Part shown: piece by piece, positions 26,345 to 35,407 of the stretch
Layout of the letters: every line of letters begins with the position of its first letter
Numbering within the stretch: the first letter of the stretch is position 1
NCBI RefSeq assembly: GCF_040364665.1
Contig: NZ_BAABWX010000006.1
Location: 32,909-96,908 of the forward strand
DNA length: 64,000 nt
Direction: 5' to 3'
Source of the DNA: Cognatishimia sp. WU-CL00825
GTDB lineage: Bacteria; Pseudomonadota; Alphaproteobacteria; Rhodobacterales; Rhodobacteraceae
Made by a program: the position numbers and the translations under genes
Notes under the pieces: generated by a model
The model's input: the letters and a program-made list of their open reading frames with translations, nothing else
The model's database searches: none
Told to the model about the DNA's origin: nothing

Positions 26345-27763
26345 CTAAACAGCGGCCAGCAGCGTATCGAGCATCTCTGCCACCGCTGTCAGCATCTTTG
26401 AATTTGCCGCAAAACTTTGTTCGATCAACAGCAGCCGTTGCATTTCTTCGTCAATATTCACGCCTTCGACGTTTAAACGCGAGGCCTGCACCACTTCGGC
26501 AGCGGATTTCGCGGCATTATAGCTGCGTTCAGCGCGCGAGGTTTCCGTGCCCTGGCTGGTGACCATTTCAGACATATATTGCCCAAGGGTCACATCCGGA
26601 TGAATGCCGGTCGCCGGATCTGCGCCCAGGGCTCCGCCAAGCGCATCAATAAAGGATTGAATTTGCGTTGAATCCGAAGCCGCTCCGGGGGCGGTTGCCC
26701 CAAGCCCATCGCGGATCAACCACGGGCTGCCCCCTGCCCCGGCATGCACCGCGTCATTCACCCGCAAGCGCGAGGCAAGACCATCCAAGTTCGCCGCATC
26801 AAAGGCAAAACCATTGTCGGTAAACAAACCCGCCTGACCCGCGGCCAAGGTGCTGTCTGCGGCCTCAAAGGATTGGATCAACCCGCGGGCAAATTCATCC
26901 AGCTGCAGCTGAAATTTCGGCACTGTGTCGCGTTTAAGCGTCGTAAGACCCGCTAGACTGCCATGTTGAATGCCGCGCACACCGTCTTTGTTGGGGGTGA
27001 TTTCATTGTCCCCGGCCATGATGGTGCCATCGCCAGCCTCAAAGGTCACATCATGAACCCGGTCGCCTTCAAGCAGTGCGGCGCCGCCCGTGGTGTAAAC
27101 ATTGACCCAGCCATCGGCGTTATAGGTCACGCGGATGTCTGCAATGCCCGAGATCTGATCCAGCACCTGATCGACCTGATCATGATAACCTGCGGCTTCC
27201 AGACTGCCCGGCTCAAAATCACTCAGCCGTTGATTATAATCATGCAGTTTATAAAGCGACTCGTTGAGGTCCGCGATTTCATAGCGGATTTCCATATCCA
27301 GATCATTGCGCACCCCAGCCAAACGATTGCTGGTTTCCCGGATCGAATTGGCCAGATCTTCGGCGGCAAACACCGCCCCTTGTTGCGCGCCCATCGACGA
27401 GGGCAGGTTGACCAAGGTGGTCAGCGAGGAATTGAATTCTGAAAACTTGCCATTCAGCGAGGACTCTGAGGATGGATCCCCCAAAAACACCGTATAATCA
27501 CGCAGCCCCTCGTGCAGAGCCTGATATTCGGCCATTTTGGAGTTTTCATTGCGCGACATGCGCACCAAAGCGGCGTCTACTTCGCGGCGGATTTCGCCGA
27601 TGTGAACGCCGCCGGTCCCCAGCGCGCTGCTGACCAGAATTGCTTCGCGGCGCACATAGCCCGGGGTCATCGCATTGGCGACGTTGCCCGATGTGACGCG
27701 CGCCATGCCCTGAGTTGCGCTTAAACCAGATGCAGCGGCATAAAGGGACCCCGAAAGGCTCAT
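26345..27763 (-). CDS. flgK: hook-filament junction protein FlgK
   Basis: FlgK (472 aa) begins with the rod/hook family helix (LYAAASGLSATQGMARVTSG, NVANAMTPGYVRRE) and ends with VEGVNIDEEMQRLLLIEQSF, which is diagnostic. It is somewhat shorter than the enterobacterial protein. It lies 26 nt after flgE. Confidence 0.93.
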   Translation of the reverse strand: MSLSGSLYAAASGLSATQGMARVTSGNVANAMTPGYVRREAILVSSALGTGGVHIGEIRREVDAALVRMSRNENSKMAEYQALHEGLRDYTVFLGDPSSESSLNGKFSEFNSSLTTLVNLPSSMGAQQGAVFAAEDLANSIRETSNRLAGVRNDLDMEIRYEIADLNESLYKLHDYNQRLSDFEPGSLEAAGYHDQVDQVLDQISGIADIRVTYNADGWVNVYTTGGAALLEGDRVHDVTFEAGDGTIMAGDNEITPNKDGVRGIQHGSLAGLTTLKRDTVPKFQLQLDEFARGLIQSFEAADSTLAAGQAGLFTDNGFAFDAANLDGLASRLRVNDAVHAGAGGSPWLIRDGLGATAPGAASDSTQIQSFIDALGGALGADPATGIHPDVTLGQYMSEMVTSQGTETSRAERSYNAAKSAAEVVQASRLNVEGVNIDEEMQRLLLIEQSFAANSKMLTAVAEMLDTLLAAV

Positions 27764-27789
27764 GTGATGCGCCTCTTACTTACGTTCCA

Positions 27790-29091
27790 CTATCGTTTCA
27801 GACGGGTGGTTTCATCCATCATGTCATCCACGGTGGTGATGACTTTGGCGTTGGTCGAAAAGGCCCGTTGTACCCGGATAAGGTCGGTCATTTCCTCGGC
27901 CACGTCCACATTAGAACCTTCGAGCGCGCCAGCGTTGATGGCCCCGGTAGAGCCAGAATTGGCCTCGTCAGCGACAAATGTGCCAGAGTTGCCAGACAGG
28001 GTATAGGCGTTGCCTTTCATCTCGATCAAACCATTCGGGTTGGCGACAGTGCCCACCGGAATTTGATACAGCGCGCGGCGCATACCGTTGTCAAAGACGC
28101 CAAAAAGCGTGCCTTTTTCATCAATTTCCGTACGGATCAATTCGCCTACGCTGGAACCATCCCGGTCAAAGGACTGCGAAAAGTCACCTGCAAATTGCGT
28201 GATGCCGTCAAAAGTGCCCGGCGCGCCAACGTCAATAGTCATGGTTTGCGGCGAGGTACCGTTATTGAGCGTAATAGTGGCCTGACCTGTGGTCGCATCA
28301 AAGGAAAACGCGGCGGGTGCCGTGGCAACAGAGGTGATATTTGTATAGGCCGCGGGTGCGCCAGACAGCGAACCTGAATCGGTGAAATCAACCGTCATGG
28401 AGCCAAGCGGATTGCCCTCTTGGTCATTGATAGTCACATCCCATTGATTGGCCGTCGAGGTCGGCTGCCAGCTGAATTCGATGCGCTGGGATTCCCCCAG
28501 GCCGGTGAAAATCTCGGACGAGGTTTCAAACGGCGCACCGGGCGTTGCAAGACCTGTGTCTTGTGAGGGCAAGTTGCCCAAGACGGTCATTTCGGAAGTT
28601 TGGTCTGCGGAGAGGCTGATGTTGCCGATGTTTACAGTTTGCATCGAGCTAAAGGAACTGCGGTCGATATTACCAAGTGAGCCATCGACGTCATAAGGAA
28701 AACCCGAAAGATAAAATCCGGCGGCGTTTACCAAATTGCCGTCTTTGTCCGGCAAAAACGCGCCCGCGCGGGTCAACATATAATTGGTTTGAACGGTTTC
28801 ATTTGGATTGGCCGAGACCACGAAGAACCCATTGCCACTGATCGCCATATCGGTGGCTTTGTTAGTGGAAATCAAACCACCAGATCGGTTCATGTCCAAC
28901 TCGTCCACCGCAGTGACCGACAAAACGCCAGATCCATTGCCGCTGGAGGCGGTGGTTGTGACCATGTGGGCAAAGCCACGACGATAGCCGATGGTGTTTG
29001 CGTTTGCGATGTTTTCTGAAATTCCGCCGACAGCGTGAGAGTTTGCCTGTAGGCCACTCACCCCGGTCTGAAGCGCACTAGAAATGCTCAT
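27790..29091 (-). CDS. flgE: flagellar hook protein FlgE
   Basis: FlgE (433 aa) builds the hook. The N-terminus has LQTGVSGLQANSHAVGGISE and NIANANTIGYRRGFA, and the C-terminus has LEGSNVDVAEEMTDLIRVQR. Middle domains (about 150-350) are glycine/serine/threonine rich. It heads flgE-flgK-flgL. On the minus strand the motif CTATCTTTGC (29184-29193) lies 92 bp upstream of the start. Confidence 0.94.
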   Translation of the reverse strand: MSISSALQTGVSGLQANSHAVGGISENIANANTIGYRRGFAHMVTTTASSGNGSGVLSVTAVDELDMNRSGGLISTNKATDMAISGNGFFVVSANPNETVQTNYMLTRAGAFLPDKDGNLVNAAGFYLSGFPYDVDGSLGNIDRSSFSSMQTVNIGNISLSADQTSEMTVLGNLPSQDTGLATPGAPFETSSEIFTGLGESQRIEFSWQPTSTANQWDVTINDQEGNPLGSMTVDFTDSGSLSGAPAAYTNITSVATAPAAFSFDATTGQATITLNNGTSPQTMTIDVGAPGTFDGITQFAGDFSQSFDRDGSSVGELIRTEIDEKGTLFGVFDNGMRRALYQIPVGTVANPNGLIEMKGNAYTLSGNSGTFVADEANSGSTGAINAGALEGSNVDVAEEMTDLIRVQRAFSTNAKVITTVDDMMDETTRLKR

Positions 29092-29183
29092 AACAACTGC
29101 CTCATTATTATTTTTATGGGTTACCCCGTATCCATGACATACACGAAACTATTTTAAGGAGAGTTAAAGAATTCATTAAAAAT

Positions 29184-29193
29184 GCAAAGATAG
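29184..29193 (-). promoter_or_regulatory. cluster motif upstream of flgE
   Basis: CTATCTTTGC on the minus strand belongs to the recurrent YTATNCTTGC family. Close by is TTAA-N8-TTAAC, one base too wide for a CtrA box. Confidence 0.35.
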
Positions 29194-29238
29194 TCAAATT
29201 TATTCTTAGATTTAGCTAAGATAACACAGTTTTAACCA

Positions 29239-31071
29239 TCAAAGCCCCTGACCGGACAGGCGATCCAAGGATTGATTAAGGCTTTCTATCCTTTGATCAG
29301 CGCCCTGACGGGTCAATGGAAAGACATCTGCGGGTTGGGTTAAAAAGCTTTGGGCGATGCGCAGCCAGTCTTGCGACTCTGTTAGCGTGGGGAAGGCACG
29401 CACCACCTTTTGCGAGGTGATCATGTCGCCGGAGCGGTGAGAGGCAATCAGCAGATAGGTGGCATCATCCACGTCAAAATTTCCGGGGAATTCAGCCCAT
29501 AACCGATTGTAGAATATCGCAGATTGCGCCCATTCCTGTTCTTGCCAAAGCGCCTTGCCCACATCGCGCAAATTCCCCGGCCCCGGTGATTTGACATGGG
29601 TGCTGAGCAGACCTTTGCTGTCGCCAAGCCGCGCCATGACATCCGCTTTGATGCGGTTCACCTTGTCGCGCAACTCTGCGTCATCTGGGGCATCCAAGGC
29701 CAACAGCAGGTCGCGAGATTTGTGCAATTGCCCGCCCTTGGCATAGGCCTCGGCCAGCTTTAGCGTCACGGCAAATTCGGCCTGCACATCCTTGGTTGCT
29801 GGATCGAAAATCGCCAGATCGCGGTGCAGATCCAGCGCGCGTTGATATTCCTTGGCCGCCATGGTTGTGCCGCCAATCGACAGCATATAGTCGCCCATGT
29901 TTTCGACGTAGCCGGGAAAGGCCGCATAGTAACGAAAGGCCGGAACCAACTGATAATGCACGCTTAACCAACGCGATAAAGGCAGCTCGCCCCGCACGCC
30001 TTTGGCATAGACCTCTTCCAGCTCCTCGGCGGCCAGCTGCTCTGCTTTGGCGGCAGCGTCGCTGTTTGGAAACCGCATCATGATTTTGCCGTTGGTTTTC
30101 AGCGCCCCGATGCTTTCGCGATTAGACTGATAGACCTGCGCCAACTTTTGCAACGCGATCAATTCCAACCGATCCCCACGCCAGGCGTCCGCGCCAAATT
30201 CCAACACGTCTTGCGCCGCCAACAGCGCGCCGCGTCCGCCATCGTCCAGCGCCATATCCGCCAAGGCCAACCGGCCCCGCACCGCATATTTGTCCCAACC
30301 CTTGGCCGCCTCAAAGTAAGATTCAAGCGCGGTGCTGGCATTTTTGCGCACCTCGGCCGCGCGGCCCCGCAAATAATAGCCCGCCGTGCCTTCGGACAGT
30401 TCCGGGAAATCTTGCAACAAGCGCAGCGACTGGCGTGCCACCGCGTGATTGCCCACCTCGATCATCGCCTCGGTCAGCAGCGGCAACACCACGCGCGCCA
30501 CCGGGCGGGTTTGATAGATCAACCCCAGCAACCCAGCTTCGAGATTGTTGGTGAGAAGTGCGGCATCTGCATCAGCAATGCCCTGCATCGCAGCCCAAAA
30601 CGCTTGATCCGGGCGATTGGGATTGGCCAAAGCCGAGGCCTCAAAATCCTCGATCGGAATTCCCGACAATAGATTTCGGGCATCTTGAAGCGCCTGAAGC
30701 CGCCGTTCCTGGCCCAGACCCGTCGGGGTGATGGCATCCAGAACCGACCCAGCCTCGTACATCATCATTTGCCCCAAATAGAGCTCGGCGGTGTCCATCA
30801 GGATCATCGCGGTTTCTGGCCCGTGCGAGGAGGACAACGTATCGATATGCGCTGTCAGGTTTTCGTAAAACCGCTCTTCGGGCCAGCGCCGCAAATCCAA
30901 ATCCCACAACTGCTGCACGCCGCGCCGTGGGGCGGTGATTTCCTGCTTCTTTGGCTGCGCGGCAACCTCGGCTTTGGGGCTTTCCTCTTTTGGGGCCGAC
31001 GCGCCGTTGATCGCGGTTGCCCAAACAACCAGCGCAGCAGCAAAGACCGAAGAGCCCCAAACCTTATTCAT
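29239..31071 (-). CDS. exported TPR-like protein of the flagellar cluster (possible MotC counterpart)
   Basis: The 610-residue protein starts with a signal peptide (about 1-25) and continues as helical hairpin repeats over most of its length (for example AAKEYQRALDLHRDLAIFD and KLAEAYAKGGQLHKSRDLLL), a TPR/Sel1-like solenoid. It has no cysteine-rich or catalytic motif. In Sinorhizobium the periplasmic MotC, served by MotE, contacts MotB. A MotE-like gene is present here but no sequence-recognisable motC, so this protein is the best candidate for that role. It is monocistronic and divergent from flgF. Confidence 0.6.
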   Translation of the reverse strand: MNKVWGSSVFAAALVVWATAINGASAPKEESPKAEVAAQPKKQEITAPRRGVQQLWDLDLRRWPEERFYENLTAHIDTLSSSHGPETAMILMDTAELYLGQMMMYEAGSVLDAITPTGLGQERRLQALQDARNLLSGIPIEDFEASALANPNRPDQAFWAAMQGIADADAALLTNNLEAGLLGLIYQTRPVARVVLPLLTEAMIEVGNHAVARQSLRLLQDFPELSEGTAGYYLRGRAAEVRKNASTALESYFEAAKGWDKYAVRGRLALADMALDDGGRGALLAAQDVLEFGADAWRGDRLELIALQKLAQVYQSNRESIGALKTNGKIMMRFPNSDAAAKAEQLAAEELEEVYAKGVRGELPLSRWLSVHYQLVPAFRYYAAFPGYVENMGDYMLSIGGTTMAAKEYQRALDLHRDLAIFDPATKDVQAEFAVTLKLAEAYAKGGQLHKSRDLLLALDAPDDAELRDKVNRIKADVMARLGDSKGLLSTHVKSPGPGNLRDVGKALWQEQEWAQSAIFYNRLWAEFPGNFDVDDATYLLIASHRSGDMITSQKVVRAFPTLTESQDWLRIAQSFLTQPADVFPLTRQGADQRIESLNQSLDRLSGQGL

Positions 31072-31081
31072 CTTTTCTTAT

Positions 31082-31186
31082 CTATCCTTGATAAGCGGCA
31101 ATTAAACCTTGTTTTAATCTTTATATTGATGGATAGTTTAACAAGCAATAAGCAAGATTTTCCTAATTCGCGCGATCTATTCTTGA
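31082..31186. promoter_or_regulatory. divergent control region of the TPR-like gene and flgF
   Basis: The plus strand carries CTATCCTTGA (31082-31091, inside the inverted repeat CTTATC-N7-GATAAG) and CTATTCTTGA (31177-31186). The second copy ends 24 nt before the flgF ATG, almost the same spacing as the fliG copy (23 nt). It is itself enclosed by CGATC...GATCG. Confidence 0.45.
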
Positions 31187-31210
31187 GGATCGTCTCAACG
31201 AGGCTCTGGC

Positions 31211-31954
31211 ATGGGAACCACAAATTACGTCTCCCTTTCGCTCGCAACTGCGCTGCAGCGCAGCTTGGACATTGCAGCGCATAATATGGCCAACGCCTCG
31301 ACCGCCGGATACAAAGCCACCCACCCGCTGATGGAAGCGGTGGATCCCACAAATTCCGGCGACGCGACCCAAGCCGTAAACTATGTGCGCGACAAGGGGG
31401 TCTATGTGGACGCCACCCAAGGCGCGTTGGTGCCCACGGGCAATCCGCTGGATGTTGCAGTTTCTGGCACCGCATGGCTGGGGTTTGAGGCCGAGGGCGG
31501 ACAGGCCGCATATGGACGCGATGGCCGGCTGGCTGTGGACAACGAAGGCCGCTTGGTGACCATGTCTGGTGCCGCCATTGTCGATGTTAGCGGCGCACCG
31601 ATCACCATTCCAAGCGACGCAGGCCCGTCGATCACCATCGCATCAGATGGCACGATTACCGACCGTCAAGGGGCCACGATTGGCCGCATCGGCATGTTTG
31701 ACGTGCCGCAAATCGACAAAATGACCGCGCTTGGCAACGGGCTGTTTGTGCCCGCCGCCGATGCTGGGGCCGCCCAACCCAGTGAAAATAGCAAGATCGC
31801 GCAGGGCTATACCGAGCAGAGCAATGTAAAACCCGTCGTCGAAATGATCCACTTAATGGATATTCAGCGCGCCTACGAACGCGCCGTCAAAATGATGGAC
31901 GATGAAAACGACCTGACAAAACAGGCGATCCAGCGGCTTGGCCGTGTGGTGTGA
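31211..31954 (+). CDS. flgF: proximal/distal rod protein FlgF
   Basis: FlgF (247 aa) has the rod-family N-terminus (SLATALQRSLDIAAHNMANA, then STAGYKATHPLME) and a C-terminal EQSNVKPVVEMIHLMDIQRA. It is the first gene of flgF-flgG-flgA-flgH-fliL-like. Its position before flgG and its shorter, less conserved sequence separate it from FlgG. Confidence 0.9.
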   Translation: MGTTNYVSLSLATALQRSLDIAAHNMANASTAGYKATHPLMEAVDPTNSGDATQAVNYVRDKGVYVDATQGALVPTGNPLDVAVSGTAWLGFEAEGGQAAYGRDGRLAVDNEGRLVTMSGAAIVDVSGAPITIPSDAGPSITIASDGTITDRQGATIGRIGMFDVPQIDKMTALGNGLFVPAADAGAAQPSENSKIAQGYTEQSNVKPVVEMIHLMDIQRAYERAVKMMDDENDLTKQAIQRLGRVV

Positions 31955-31986
31955 CCTGAACAGCAGGCAAGCAGGAGAATGAGGCA

Positions 31987-32772
31987 ATGAAGGCACTAGG
32001 TATCGCCGCAACCGGCATGTTGGCCCAGCAGACCAACGTTGATGTCATCGCGAACAACATCGCCAACGCAAACACCACCGGCTTTAAAAGCGGACGGGCT
32101 GCGTTTCAGGACCTGATCTATCAATCGGTGCTGCAAGAAGGCGCGTTGACCTCAACCGATGGCACCGCCCGTCCGGTGGGGCTGAATGTGGGTCTTGGGG
32201 TGCAGGGCGCTGGCGTTGTGCGCTTGAACACCCAAGGGGGTCTCATTCAAACCGCCAACCAGCTGGATCTGGCCATCGAGGGCAACGGCTATTTTGTGGT
32301 CAACCGCCCGGATGGCACGCTAGCCTATACCCGTTCAGGTAATTTCAACCTGTCCGCCGAGGGCCAAATCGTGACCCTGGATGGCTACGAAGTTGATCCC
32401 GGCGTGAACGTGCCATCAGGCACCCGCGAAATCGCGATCAACGCCCAGGGCGTGGTCATGGCCTATGTCGATAATGAAACCACGCCGGTGGAACTGGGTC
32501 AGCTGAGCATGGCGACCTTTTTGAACGACGCCGGCATGAAGCCCATCGGCAACAACCTGCTCGAAGAAACCACCGCTTCGGGCGAGGCCACAACCGTTAC
32601 CCCCGGCGATCCGGGTGTGGGGGTCATTCGTCAGGGACATCTGGAAAATTCCAACGTGAATATCATCCAGCAGATCACCGATCTGATTTCGGCTCAGCGG
32701 GCCTATGAGATGAACTCCAAATCCATCGAAACCGCAGATCAAATGCTGCAAACAGCCAATCAGATCAAATAG
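31987..32772 (+). CDS. flgG: distal rod protein FlgG
   Basis: FlgG (261 aa) is the most conserved rod protein: MKALGIAATGMLAQQTNVDV, IANNIANANTTGFKSGRAAF, and the C-terminal HLENSNVNIIQQITDLISAQ are all present. GGAG precedes the ATG. The stop TAG adjoins the flgA start. Confidence 0.97.
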   Translation: MKALGIAATGMLAQQTNVDVIANNIANANTTGFKSGRAAFQDLIYQSVLQEGALTSTDGTARPVGLNVGLGVQGAGVVRLNTQGGLIQTANQLDLAIEGNGYFVVNRPDGTLAYTRSGNFNLSAEGQIVTLDGYEVDPGVNVPSGTREIAINAQGVVMAYVDNETTPVELGQLSMATFLNDAGMKPIGNNLLEETTASGEATTVTPGDPGVGVIRQGHLENSNVNIIQQITDLISAQRAYEMNSKSIETADQMLQTANQIK

Positions 32773-33456
32773 ATGATGCAGCGGGCGCTTCATAAACTCC
32801 TAGCAGCGGTTGTCGCCACAACCCTGACCTGCGTCACCGCAGGCAGTGCCTTTGCGGCCCAGATCACCGATCTGATTGCCGAACGGGCCACGCAGGAATA
32901 TGGCCCCGCCATGCCGGCAAATGGCAGGTTTTCGATCCGCATGGACCAGAGCCTGCCCGATAGTGGGGAATACATCCAGGAATTCTGGATTGATCGGGAC
33001 ACCGGCCAGTTTATCGCCAATATCATCACCGATCGCGGCGGCATTCAGCGGGTTTGGGGGCTGGCGGTGCTGACGGTGCCGGTGCCGGTTGTCAATCGCC
33101 GCATCATGCCCAATGAAATCATCGCAGCCACGGATGTGGAGACCATCGAAATGCCCTGGGCGCGGGTGCACGCATTTGCGGTGACCGAAGTCGCCCAATT
33201 GCAAGGCATGCAAGTGCGGCGCATGTTGTCGCCGGGTCGGCCGGTGCATCATCAATCGGTGATCCCGCCGATTGTCGTCTCGCGCGGGCAACGTGTAACG
33301 ATCGAATTGCAGCATGGTCCGCTTAAGCTTTCGGCCATCGGCAAAGCCATTGGCGACGCCCACAAAGGACAGGAAGTCCGAGTTGTGAACCTTGCAAGTA
33401 ACAAAACCATCATAGCCATCGCCCTTTCTGACGGCGTTGTGGAGGCCCAATTTTGA
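32773..33456 (+). CDS. flgA: P-ring chaperone FlgA
   Basis: The 227-residue exported protein (signal peptide about 1-27) assists P-ring assembly. The C-terminal half is a SAF-like domain with PNEIIAATDVETIEMPWARV and the conserved ending QEVRVVNLASNKTIIAIALS, DGVVEAQF. It begins with ATGATG directly after the flgG stop and overlaps flgH by 4 nt. Confidence 0.93.
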   Translation: MMQRALHKLLAAVVATTLTCVTAGSAFAAQITDLIAERATQEYGPAMPANGRFSIRMDQSLPDSGEYIQEFWIDRDTGQFIANIITDRGGIQRVWGLAVLTVPVPVVNRRIMPNEIIAATDVETIEMPWARVHAFAVTEVAQLQGMQVRRMLSPGRPVHHQSVIPPIVVSRGQRVTIELQHGPLKLSAIGKAIGDAHKGQEVRVVNLASNKTIIAIALSDGVVEAQF

Positions 33457-34244
33457 CCCTTCGATCCGCATTTTTGTCCCGTAAAAAAGCGCGCTTTGTC
33501 ACGCTGATTGCCACCGCGGCCCTCGTTGGGTTGGCCGGGTGTACCGAGAAATACAAAGAGCACCGTAATCCGCAATTCAGCGAAATGGATGCCGCCCCCA
33601 TTGCCGAGGTCAACCGCATCAGCGTGCCAATGCCCGCAACAGAACCGCACCGCCGCGCGAAACGCGCCGAAGCCAGCAGCCTGTGGAGCCGTGGCACCAG
33701 CAGTTTCTTTGACGATCAACGCGCCCAAATGGTGGGCGATATTCTGACGGTGGTCATCAACATCAAAGATGACGCGCAACTGCGCAATCAGTCGGAACGC
33801 TCGCGCACCAGCACCCAGGACGTCAACGATCCTGTGTTCTTTGGCTATGGCGGCAAGATTGACCGCATTTTGCCCGGCATCGCCGCTGCGGACCTGCCCA
33901 CCGGGGGCAATATTGTAGATCTTGGCAATACATCTACCTCGGGTGGTGAAGGCTCTATTCGCCGCAACGAAGCCATCAACCTGCGGGTGGCGGCGCTGAT
34001 CGTAAAAGAACTGCCAAACGGCAATTTCGTGATCGCGGGCCGCCAAGAGGTCAAGGTGAACCAAGAACTGCGCGAATTGCGGGTTGCGGGCATCATCCGG
34101 CCACAAGACATTGGCACCTCCAACACCGTTGCCTATGACAAAATCGCCGAGGCCCGCATTGCCTATGGCGGACGCGGTCAGCTGAGTGTAGTGCAGCAAC
34201 CGCGCTATGGCGAAGACTTCTTGGATGTCATCCTGCCCTATTGA
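33453..34244 (+). CDS. flgH: flagellar L-ring lipoprotein FlgH
   Basis: FlgH (263 aa) is an outer-membrane lipoprotein with a lipobox (LVGLAGC) at about residues 24-30 and the L-ring motifs VGDILTVVINIKDDAQLRNQ and GNFVIAGRQEVKVNQELREL. The start is a TTG overlapping the flgA stop; it is supported by a strong GGAGG exactly 7 nt upstream, and no ATG is available before the signal peptide. Confidence 0.94.
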   Translation: MTLRSAFLSRKKARFVTLIATAALVGLAGCTEKYKEHRNPQFSEMDAAPIAEVNRISVPMPATEPHRRAKRAEASSLWSRGTSSFFDDQRAQMVGDILTVVINIKDDAQLRNQSERSRTSTQDVNDPVFFGYGGKIDRILPGIAAADLPTGGNIVDLGNTSTSGGEGSIRRNEAINLRVAALIVKELPNGNFVIAGRQEVKVNQELRELRVAGIIRPQDIGTSNTVAYDKIAEARIAYGGRGQLSVVQQPRYGEDFLDVILPY

Positions 34245-34253
34245 TGGCCTGAA

Positions 34254-34724
34254 ATGAAAAAGATTTTGATCATACTCCTCGGGCCCCTCTTGCTGGGCCC
34301 GGCTGGGTTTTTTCTGGGGAAAATGCTGGCACCGCCGCCCGTCGTCCCAGAGCCAGTCCCGATCGAAGCCCATGCGACTGCCAACGAAATCCTCTATAAA
34401 ATGCCCCTTGGCAAGTTCACCATTCAGGTGATGCAGCCCAAGGATATCCTGCATATTATGATCGATTTTGACGTCTATATCGCTGGCGCATCAGAGTTTG
34501 AGCGGCTGAACGGCTCTAATGGGCGCACGCGGCTGCGCGACGCCACCATTTCCATCGTGTCAGACATGGCAGAAACCACACTGTGGATTGCACATGGCGA
34601 AGAAAAGAATTTGGATTATGCGGTGCTGGCCGAAGATATCACCCGTAAATTGCACCGCCAATTCGGAGCCATCCGCACCGCGAAAATCAATCTATTCTAT
34701 TCCGCGCGCTCGTCGCGCAAATAG
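34254..34724 (+). CDS. FliL-like protein (second copy)
   Basis: The 156-residue protein has an N-terminal anchor (IILLGPLLLGPAGFFLGKML) and a periplasmic domain with the FliL-like pattern LRDATISIVSDMAETTLW ... EDITRKLHRQFGAIRTAKIN. It lies directly after flgH, the position fliL takes in Rhizobiales and Caulobacter-type clusters. The better-conserved FliL is at 10137-10799. Similarity is low, so divergent function is possible. Confidence 0.65.
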   Translation: MKKILIILLGPLLLGPAGFFLGKMLAPPPVVPEPVPIEAHATANEILYKMPLGKFTIQVMQPKDILHIMIDFDVYIAGASEFERLNGSNGRTRLRDATISIVSDMAETTLWIAHGEEKNLDYAVLAEDITRKLHRQFGAIRTAKINLFYSARSSRK

Positions 34725-34726
34725 AC

Positions 34727-35398
34727 TTAGCTGGCGGCCAAGATCGCTTCGGCTGGCAAGGTCTCATCCCCATCAAGCTTGAAGTAATTTTGCCCCTCGG
34801 TAAACAACACCTCTTGGACCACCGCCTTGCGATAGGTAAAGGCTGTGATCGGGTCGCCATCGCCATTTACGGCCTTGATGGTAAAGGTGTATTTTCCGTC
34901 CAAAACCGGGTTGCCGCTGTCGTCCAATCCATCCCAGGTCAGCTGTTGCAGCTCTGTTGAATCCGAGGACAGACCGGTGATTGTGCGCACCACCCTCTCT
35001 GTGGTGGGGTCATAAATTTCTGCGGTCACCGTGGCTGCGCCATCGCCCACATTATAGTAAGAGTTGGTCTCACCCGCCGCCAAATGCACCTGGTCCGATG
35101 ACACGGTCACTTCGCGGCCAATCATGGCAGCGCCCGACACCGACAACAAAGACGCCATTTGGCTGCCCAGATTTTCCAGATTGCTATTGGTTTTCACCGA
35201 TTGTTCAACCTGGCTTAGCTGCGCCAATTGCGACACAAACTGCGTGCTGTCCATCGGTTCAAGCGGATCCTGATGTTGCACCTGAGCGGTCAACAAGGTC
35301 AGAAACCGTGTGTAATCCTCGCCCAATTGCGACAGCGAAGAGGTGCTGTTGTTGGTCGAAGCAGCTGTGCTGCCTGATGTGATTGGTGCCAAACCCAT
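34727..35398 (-). CDS. flgD: hook capping/scaffold protein FlgD
   Basis: FlgD (223 aa) has the conserved N-terminal segment DYTRFLTLLTAQVQHQDPLE and PMDSTQFVSQLAQLSQVEQS, then a FlgD Ig-like/tudor region (about 80-200) with DGLDDSGNPVLDGKYTFTIK. It follows fliK by 9 nt in a sigma factor-fliK-flgD operon and meets the FliL-like gene tail to tail, with 2 nt between the stops. Confidence 0.94.
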   Translation of the reverse strand: MGLAPITSGSTAASTNNSTSSLSQLGEDYTRFLTLLTAQVQHQDPLEPMDSTQFVSQLAQLSQVEQSVKTNSNLENLGSQMASLLSVSGAAMIGREVTVSSDQVHLAAGETNSYYNVGDGAATVTAEIYDPTTERVVRTITGLSSDSTELQQLTWDGLDDSGNPVLDGKYTFTIKAVNGDGDPITAFTYRKAVVQEVLFTEGQNYFKLDGDETLPAEAILAAS

Positions 35399-35407
35399 GC
35401 CGCGTCC

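Noticed and set aside
29160..29185. CtrA box upstream of flgE
   Set aside because: Spacing is TTAA-N8-TTAAC, one base too wide; the same applies to the TTAA-N8-TTAA near 31103.
33252..34454. 400-codon minus-strand frame opposite flgA/flgH
   Set aside because: Runs across three well-supported plus-strand genes and has shadow composition.
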